This document shows positions 7,601 to 11,773 of a stretch of DNA of 11,773 nt, in pieces (within the stretch, counting starts at the first letter, position 1; each line of letters begins with the position of its first letter). The notes under the pieces were generated by a model that was not told the origin of the DNA, made no database searches, and saw only the letters and a program-made list of their open reading frames with translations. The translations under genes and the position numbers were made by a program. The stretch lies in assembly GCA_002505325.1 (NCBI GenBank), contig DAUV01000023.1:1-11773 (forward strand). The letters run 5' to 3'. Source of the DNA: Euryarchaeota archaeon UBA623. GTDB taxonomy: Archaea > Thermoplasmatota > Poseidoniia > Poseidoniales > Thalassarchaeaceae.

Positions 7601-10600
7601 TTGGTCATGATATAGTCAAAATCGATATCGCCATCAATGGCTATAGAACCCATCTCAGCGGAGATGTTGACGGGTATCGAAACCTGTTCTGGAGGGGGGT
7701 CGTCCTGCGTCTGCGTGTCGTGGTAGGCTGATACCGAAGCACCTAGTCCGGAGACGTTCTCGAAAATCATGTAACCTATTCCCATCCTACTCAGTGTCAC
7801 TGTCTGGGCGCTGTTCGAATCTATACTCAAGGAGACTTCTCTCCACTGTCTTCCGGTGTCAGAGTCAGTATGAGTGCCCGGCAGCGAGTTAATTGCGAGT
7901 ATCTGAGCGCTGTCGAGCATATTGTAGAACGGTGAATTGGCTGAACTGCTGCTCTGTGTTGCTGTACCAACAGAAACTGAGACAGGAGATTCGAATCCAT
8001 TGTAATCCGGTGAAACCGCGATGATTCCGGCGTTAACCGCTCCGGCTGCTGGAATCCTGAAGGACAGTGATGCGGGGTTGCTGCCGTCGAGGGCGAGTGT
8101 TGCCGATGTGATTTGGTGCTGTGGTTCACCCTCCCAATCGGAGAGCAATGATTGCCACCCGTAGTGACCGTAGTTACTGCCGAACGGGAAGCTCCACTCA
8201 TGAGTCTCGTCTCCGATGACATCAATGTCGGGATTGAGTGCAGGCTCGGCGAAGTTGGCGGTCAAGACCAATTTGTCAATCCAGCCATTCGTAGGCAGTG
8301 ATATCGACACTCCAAATCCAGGCTGAGGGTAGGTGAAAGTCAGTCCACCCTGCGAGGCAGTTCCCAGAGTCCCTCCGTTAGGGCCTGTGAAGTCTATTGA
8401 GAGGCCACTGGAGAAGTTCCCTGAGAGTCCGATGCTCTTGATTGGCCTCGAGGAGTGCAAGTAGTCAGAGGATACTGTGCCAGCGACGCCGGAGGCATTC
8501 AGCAGGCCGTCAATGAGGCTCACACTGGTACTGAAATCCCAGCCGTTGCCCTCTAATGCTGCGGCATTCAGAATTCTCTTGCCACCGATGTGAATCTTGT
8601 TAATCCTAGGAGTCTCCTCCTCGTTGTTGGTGCCCATGTGTACCTTGAGTTTCATCTGAGGAGTCGTAGTGGTGTCAACTCCGGCCAGAGAAATCGGGAA
8701 AGAGACATTCGAGTATCCAGGAACGGCTTCTCCAGTAAAAGTGTCAATCAGAGACGCACTGACCCAAGAGTCAGAAGGAATCGCGGCATCGACATCGATG
8801 AATCCGAGGTTGAAGTCGTGAATGTCAGAGGCGCTAAAGACAGGGCTCAGCCAGTCGCCTGGAGCTCCGTAATTGGCTATTCGGATACCGACGTTATCGA
8901 GGTACCAACCAGCGTAGTTCCAAATTGAGTCCCCACCGCCATGGAACCTGAATTTTACATTGTCGCCAGCATAAGATGCGAGACTCGCCTCCTTGTGGTC
9001 CCATGTCAAATCGTTTACCGTGTATGTAGACCCCGAACCAAGGCACTTGACTGGGCCGAAGTAATTCGAACCGGCAGGAATCTGGGTGTAGCTTCCAATC
9101 CCAGCGTGATTGTAGAACCCGCTGTGTGGGTCCCAATATTGCCAGCTACCTCCGTTCACCTGAATGAAAATCCCGCCGCCGTCGAAGTAGTTCTCAAAAC
9201 ATGCCCAGTGATCCATCACGAACGATGCGCTGGAGTTGGCCGGTAGGCTGTAGGTTGGAGAGTAAAGGTTTGCTGAGGCGCTGCTCGAGTAAGTCCCGCC
9301 GAGGTTTATCGCCATAACGTAAGGGAAGGAGGGTTCTTCTTGGGGGCCCGCATTGCCTGTTATCTGCCCGTACGACCACCTTCCTCCGACATCTCCCGTA
9401 GAGGGATTTCTAGTCCATCCAGAGGGCATGTTAGCCGAAGGATTTCCTGCGGTGGAGTCCTCGAAGCCCTTGTTGATATTCTGGAATCCACTGGTGAAAG
9501 TGTAGTAGGCCCAGTCGTCGGCACCTGCCTGAGTGTTTCCGTTAGGGTTGGGGAAAACAGCGCCATAGTGATACGCTGTAGAGGATGTCTCCAAGTTGTC
9601 CTCAAATACAGTGTTGCCCGAATCGTCTACGATACGTATGGCGGCAACGGTAAGTCCCTCTTGTTCATCTGCTGCGCTGCCTCCGTAGTGAGGAACGTAA
9701 GCGTCGCTATCGACAATGAACCGAAGATATACGTTGGACTGATTCTGGAACGAAGTCGGGATGTCGAAGGAGACTGTTCGAATACCGTTGCTCTGGTCTC
9801 CGGAGACACCATCATAGCCGCTCACACCAGGAATTGCACCCGCTCTGTCTTCACAGTTGTAGACAGTGCTTGAGCCCGTTGAAGAGATGTCTGTCCATGT
9901 GTTGTTGTTCAAAGAGAGTTCGACGCAGGCGTTGTCTGAGTATGAGCCCGATAGATCCCACTCCATATCTACCTGAATGTCGAAGGTGCTGTTGATTCCT
10001 GCTAGATTGAGAGTCCTTTGTAGGGCGCCGTACTGGCTAGCTGAATAGTCGCATCCAGCGCCTGGAGTATAGCATCCGCCATGCCAAGCCCCGAACTGAG
10101 TCCCATCGTTATGGAAGTTGATGTTGTCGAGGAACCATCCGGGACGTTCGTTGGTGGAAGTGGGGTCGGTCCAAATTTGGAATCTGAACTGAATCTTACT
10201 GGCATTGTCAATGTCGGCAATAGACGACATAGAGATGTTGCTCGAGACCCATCCACTGTGTGTGGGCGAAGCGAACACAGGGACGGCCCCAGATGGTGCG
10301 CCCGCGGGTGAGGGTGCGCTAGTAGACATCGTGCTTGGATACCCTCCGTCTGGCGCGATGTAGGACCAGTCAGTCCAGCCGTTAGTGTTGATTCGGTATT
10401 CTACCCAAGTGCCGTCTCCGCCACCAGCCGCGGTGCTATCGATATGATACCAATGGTCGAAGGTCAGATAGTAGCCATTGATTTCCTCAGTTTGAGGAAC
10501 ATCGACTTGGGGGATCAGGAAGTACCCCGAGCTACCTGCTGGCACGGGTGAACCGGGTAACGTACCTACAGAAGCGATTCCTTCGGATGCCGAAGCAGGG

Positions 10601-11388
10601 ACTACACCATGAGCCAAAGTCTGCTCATTGCCGGAGATATTCCCATTTAGCCCACCAAAAGTAGTGGCCTGCCAGAGTTTGTGCTGGTTGCAGAAGTAGG
10701 TCTGATTGGTGACTTCAGTGGAGTCTAGTTGGTTGTTGCCGTTGGTGTTCAGTCCCGCCTTCATCAGGTTACCTGCGTACTCGCAATTGGCTCCGGCAGG
10801 GACTGTGAAGAACTCAAAGAGGAAACCTACAGTAGAGCCGTTAATCAGAGCGTCGCAGAAGTAGTCCGTCCACACAATCTCATCACTGTCGAGATTGGTG
10901 TCGAAATCGCTGTCCCAGCCCCTCTCCATAACAGTCCCATTACCTCCGCTGCAACCAGATACACCCGTGCTGTAGCCGTAATCGTAGACATGACGCCAGC
11001 CGGGAGAATACTTGTATGCGCTATTGAGATTCACTACGATATCGCCCTCATCGAAGGTGCTGATATTTGATCTCGTACCATCGTCCTCAAGATTCAGTGA
11101 CACGTCGTTAATCAACTCAGTACCGTAGAAGACACCTGAAGAAAAATCGGTGCCCCCCCATACTATGTCGCTATCTAAGGATGCGGCCATGGGCGAGTCG
11201 GTTACATGGAGCCAACCGTCGAGGACGGTGGAGTTACCCGGTACCCTGAACCCCGTCAGTGTTACTGCATCTCCTTGGGGGTTGACCGAAGAAGGTCCTA
11301 TCCAATTCGTGCTTGCTGCGGCGGCAATCGGTGCTGTGAGCATGAGGAGTACAATGGCTCCTGCTAGTCTCTTACGCTCGGCTGGCAT
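4642..11388 (-). CDS. Giant secreted, C-terminally membrane-anchored multidomain surface protein (2248 aa)
   Basis: The role is unknown. The architecture points to a cell-surface adhesin, envelope or matrix protein. Residues 1-25 form a signal peptide (ERKR, hydrophobic core, cleavage near AAAAS). Two Cys-flanked repeats of the DUF7151 kind follow at about 146-178 and 202-233, each with an EF-hand-like loop (Asp159-Glu170, Asn214-Glu225). Jelly-roll-like modules lie at about 305-425 and 720-838, both with DHW, a GG-rich turn, FRF and GW[FY]LDN; a related beta-sandwich lies at about 456-600. Ig-like regions cover much of 840-2050, with a third EF loop, DVNMDGVADEDE, at 1589-1600 and FYVEGTDWAGHTY at 1636-1648. 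A CARDB-like domain spans about 2065-2172, a transmembrane helix 2188-2207, and an acidic, Tyr-rich tail 2208-2248 follows RGR. There are 12 Cys, ten of them before residue 783, and many N-x-S/T sites. No peptidase or other catalytic motif was seen. The ATG at 11388 lacks a well-spaced ribosome site. The gene is intact, with no frameshift. Confidence 0.92.
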   Translation of the reverse strand: MPAERKRLAGAIVLLMLTAPIAAAASTNWIGPSSVNPQGDAVTLTGFRVPGNSTVLDGWLHVTDSPMAASLDSDIVWGGTDFSSGVFYGTELINDVSLNLEDDGTRSNISTFDEGDIVVNLNSAYKYSPGWRHVYDYGYSTGVSGCSGGNGTVMERGWDSDFDTNLDSDEIVWTDYFCDALINGSTVGFLFEFFTVPAGANCEYAGNLMKAGLNTNGNNQLDSTEVTNQTYFCNQHKLWQATTFGGLNGNISGNEQTLAHGVVPASASEGIASVGTLPGSPVPAGSSGYFLIPQVDVPQTEEINGYYLTFDHWYHIDSTAAGGGDGTWVEYRINTNGWTDWSYIAPDGGYPSTMSTSAPSPAGAPSGAVPVFASPTHSGWVSSNISMSSIADIDNASKIQFRFQIWTDPTSTNERPGWFLDNINFHNDGTQFGAWHGGCYTPGAGCDYSASQYGALQRTLNLAGINSTFDIQVDMEWDLSGSYSDNACVELSLNNNTWTDISSTGSSTVYNCEDRAGAIPGVSGYDGVSGDQSNGIRTVSFDIPTSFQNQSNVYLRFIVDSDAYVPHYGGSAADEQEGLTVAAIRIVDDSGNTVFEDNLETSSTAYHYGAVFPNPNGNTQAGADDWAYYTFTSGFQNINKGFEDSTAGNPSANMPSGWTRNPSTGDVGGRWSYGQITGNAGPQEEPSFPYVMAINLGGTYSSSASANLYSPTYSLPANSSASFVMDHWACFENYFDGGGIFIQVNGGSWQYWDPHSGFYNHAGIGSYTQIPAGSNYFGPVKCLGSGSTYTVNDLTWDHKEASLASYAGDNVKFRFHGGGDSIWNYAGWYLDNVGIRIANYGAPGDWLSPVFSASDIHDFNLGFIDVDAAIPSDSWVSASLIDTFTGEAVPGYSNVSFPISLAGVDTTTTPQMKLKVHMGTNNEEETPRINKIHIGGKRILNAAALEGNGWDFSTSVSLIDGLLNASGVAGTVSSDYLHSSRPIKSIGLSGNFSSGLSIDFTGPNGGTLGTASQGGLTFTYPQPGFGVSISLPTNGWIDKLVLTANFAEPALNPDIDVIGDETHEWSFPFGSNYGHYGWQSLLSDWEGEPQHQITSATLALDGSNPASLSFRIPAAGAVNAGIIAVSPDYNGFESPVSVSVGTATQSSSSANSPFYNMLDSAQILAINSLPGTHTDSDTGRQWREVSLSIDSNSAQTVTLSRMGIGYMIFENVSGLGASVSAYHDTQTQDDPPPEQVSIPVNISAEMGSIAIDGDIDFDYIMTNRDFQVPNTMYPDRQLVEIQTKHHHLYDNSEIEKITLRGTASDGVILEFEASKDPMYGWDPTAAVMFSQSSGSNSAMLDETASYIGNEVHNDGWNDVVVHWAFEISWSWDDVDSIRWVAQAFDSSGETVWPAVSFSGQSGAKAVENDIQVDSFEVRDESGRLLSNQFSPFYPFPIMDGNQVNISGSVRFQDSTSSRPDASDYSVGLNLSGNLFAMTSVEGGEYSGIVTPPISLLELSMSPMMLSVGPSGSSTGAEDVTGVPPQVIVRVDSNPPIAGPMEVNTNIGLQPAHAKVWEPTNPLSLFITIDEGEARGEVITLRYWRETVDDVNMDGVADEDEYLSMQMPLTSGMTGQQQVQFPSLDVSSLPFNSIVHFYVEGTDWAGHTYQDGGTGGGPGAADAWASIVVATDEPTNLISSGYELDREIGFLLAGVPHAFTMQIEEANGIHTLDNITVMLCGDGPSNLGKFTFDPSRGTLWTADDSMVSPLSAQSSQITSDITQISLGFELSWDYPWEDGQLGCKPSISIEDDLTTVAYQNNIGELTWELDNKFMAVPESMSDLTPPQIEPIGNSLYLRQGDEFQMDGSIHYAGSQVRTSEIPEGLQVEIEVIYGTQEVDIVVEVDSDGSFSGSMVLPARVPLNPEMTVTTGVLNVPGGGSSVANSDASVIVDSKAPQALFNIADYPDSSLTILDSDLLGDVTVTVTMVDEIGMVDGPLQVSWVYVRANGPVAGTEDTGELIMIIDDDTNDVYQSALDFSPLNDMRIESGDYLWFWITSTDKSGNQIIGSGSESAPRQVTLRIMEFLGHYTRSVINPSNTPVQGEILTIETFWENPGKREGEFAIGLYELVDGGQWRESLSTARDGTIALTLPAESSSVYAEFQWESWQPGQPNLYLIVDGDFDNPYQAIVGINVQPQPTTETGGEDSQMLLLGGVLVVVVLGIAMTMLRGRDSDDYYYEDDDDDYYEDDSWEYEKEEPESEEEADDEVE

Positions 11389-11426
11389 GACACCTACGTG
11401 GGTTTAGGGTATTATGAATGAATTGG

Positions 11427-11445
11427 TCCTGTTCTTAGAACTGGA
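11427..11445. promoter_or_regulatory. 19-bp imperfect palindrome, candidate operator of the giant surface gene
   Basis: The sequence TCCTGTTCTTAGAACTGGA is symmetrical with one mismatched pair; its core GTTCT-T-AGAAC (11431-11441) is perfect. It sits 39-57 nt upstream of the ATG at 11388, directly downstream of a TATA-like box and before the expected start of transcription. That is where archaeal repressors commonly block initiation. The site is seen; the function is inferred. Confidence 0.35.
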
Positions 11446-11446
11446 G

Positions 11447-11453
11447 GATATAG
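11447..11453 (-). promoter_or_regulatory. Candidate TATA box of the giant surface gene
   Basis: The minus strand reads CTATATC. Initiation about 25 nt downstream would fall near 11423, leaving a leader of about 35 nt before the ATG at 11388. An alternative AT-rich element (TTCATTCATA, 11413-11422) lies about 25 nt before the ATG and would give a leaderless mRNA. The sequence does not decide between them. Confidence 0.3.
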
Positions 11454-11497
11454 CAGCATTTTCATCTTAGAATATGGTTGCCCCCATGAGTTCTGGA

Positions 11498-11572
11498 TGG
11501 AGCCACTGGGGAGAATTGAACTCCCGACCTTCCCATTACCAATGGGATGCTATACCCCTAAGCCACAGTGGC
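11498..11572 (-). tRNA. tRNA-Thr, anticodon GGU, with encoded CCA
   Basis: The minus strand folds into a full cloverleaf: acceptor GCCACTG paired with CAGTGGC, D arm GCTTAGGGGTATAGC (13/22 unpaired), anticodon arm TCCCA-TTGGTAA-TGGGA, short variable loop AGGTC, and T arm GGGAG-TTCAATT-CTCCC. The anticodon GGU is at 11538-11540 and reads ACC and ACU codons. The discriminator base is U73, usual for archaeal tRNA-Thr, and the gene encodes the 3' CCA (11498-11500), so CCA addition is needed only for repair. No intron interrupts it. It lies about 110 bp upstream of the giant gene on the same strand. Confidence 0.95.
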
Positions 11573-11597
11573 GTCGAGCGAGCCACCTGAGGCCGCG

Positions 11598-11603
11598 ATT
11601 TAA
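11598..11603 (-). promoter_or_regulatory. TATA-like box of the tRNA-Thr gene
   Basis: The minus strand reads TTAAAT, its proximal end 25 nt before the mature tRNA 5' end at 11572. This is the expected distance for an archaeal TBP site with initiation at or near the mature end. The sequence between the tRNA genes (11573-11698) otherwise shows no gene that I can support. Confidence 0.4.
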
Positions 11604-11698
11604 TCACTACGGAGTATGAATGAAGATTTGAAGCAATGGAAATCGGTGAGAAAGTAATCAACAGACTGAAGACTAGTACTCGACTCGGCGGGATGCCT

Positions 11699-11773
11699 GC
11701 CGAGGTCGCATAGCCTGGTATTGCGCATGACTGGAAATCATGTGGGTTTTACCCTCGGGAGTTCAAATCTCCC
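11699..11773 (+). tRNA. tRNA-Ser, anticodon GGA (3' end beyond the window)
   Basis: Acceptor 5' strand GCCGAGG at 11699-11705, D arm at 11708-11724, anticodon arm CATGA-CTGGAAA-TCATG with GGA at 11733-11735, reading UCC and UCU. A long class II variable arm (GGGT-TTT-ACCC) is typical of serine tRNAs. The T arm GGGAG-TTCAAAT-CTCCC ends exactly at the window edge. Only the 3' acceptor strand, the discriminator base and any encoded CCA are missing. There is no intron. It is divergent from tRNA-Thr. Confidence 0.94.

Noticed and set aside
9340..9873. 177-residue plus-strand open frame inside the giant gene
   Set aside because: It is antisense to residues about 506-683 of the surface protein. The giant frame is unbroken and carries recognisable modules; the opposite frame does not.
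11413..11622. Ten-base direct repeat TATGAATGAA at 11413 and 11613
   Set aside because: Both copies lie upstream of minus-strand genes but at different distances (about 25 and 41 nt). A shared 10-mer of low complexity is weak evidence for a common control element.
1..11773. CRISPR array, insertion sequence, prophage, toxin-antitoxin or defence gene cluster
   Set aside because: Reading both strands showed no spaced identical repeats, transposase or integrase motifs, restriction or nuclease motifs, or paired small toxin-antitoxin genes.

Overview
The window looks like part of an archaeal chromosome, most likely a marine euryarchaeon of the Marine Group II (Poseidoniales) or Thermoplasmata-related type. 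This is an inference. It rests on an archaeal-type alanyl-tRNA synthetase with an N-terminal Cys-rich extension, an RtcB RNA ligase, TATA-like boxes about 25 nt upstream of genes, very tight packing of convergent genes, and a giant secreted beta-sandwich protein with one C-terminal membrane anchor and an acidic, tyrosine-rich tail. Base composition is moderate and looks even throughout. I saw no insertion sequence, integrase, CRISPR array, phage gene or sign of recent transfer.

Layout. Positions 1-1599 (minus) hold the first 533 residues of alaS, cut by the window edge. A 104-bp divergent gap leads to rtcB at 1704-3176 (plus). Its stop codon shares a CTAG palindrome with the stop of a small membrane-anchored His-motif protein at 3173-3670 (minus). 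A 51-bp divergent gap precedes an AlkA-type DNA glycosylase at 3722-4351 (plus). That gene ends one base before the stop of a 60-residue coiled-coil protein at 4352-4534 (minus), which has its own TATA-like box and a 5' hairpin. Positions 4642-11388 (minus) are one uninterrupted gene for a 2248-residue surface protein. Beyond it lie a tRNA-Thr(GGU) gene with encoded CCA (11498-11572, minus) and a divergent tRNA-Ser(GGA) gene (from 11699, plus) that runs off the end. The 126 bp between the two tRNAs hold a probable tRNA-Thr promoter and otherwise nothing I recognise. No gene-free stretch exceeds 300 bp.

How the genes relate. alaS, rtcB and the two tRNA genes all serve tRNA supply, processing or charging, and the glycosylase serves DNA repair. 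These are housekeeping functions on mixed strands, and nothing shows that they form one pathway. The accessory part is the envelope material: the giant anchored exoprotein, with three EF-hand-like calcium loops, at least two copies of a jelly-roll-like module and a CARDB/Ig-like stalk, and the small anchored His-motif protein. I found no convincing undescribed multi-gene system. The most promising objects are the giant protein's architecture and cytoplasmic tail, the palindrome in its promoter region, and the small His-motif protein.
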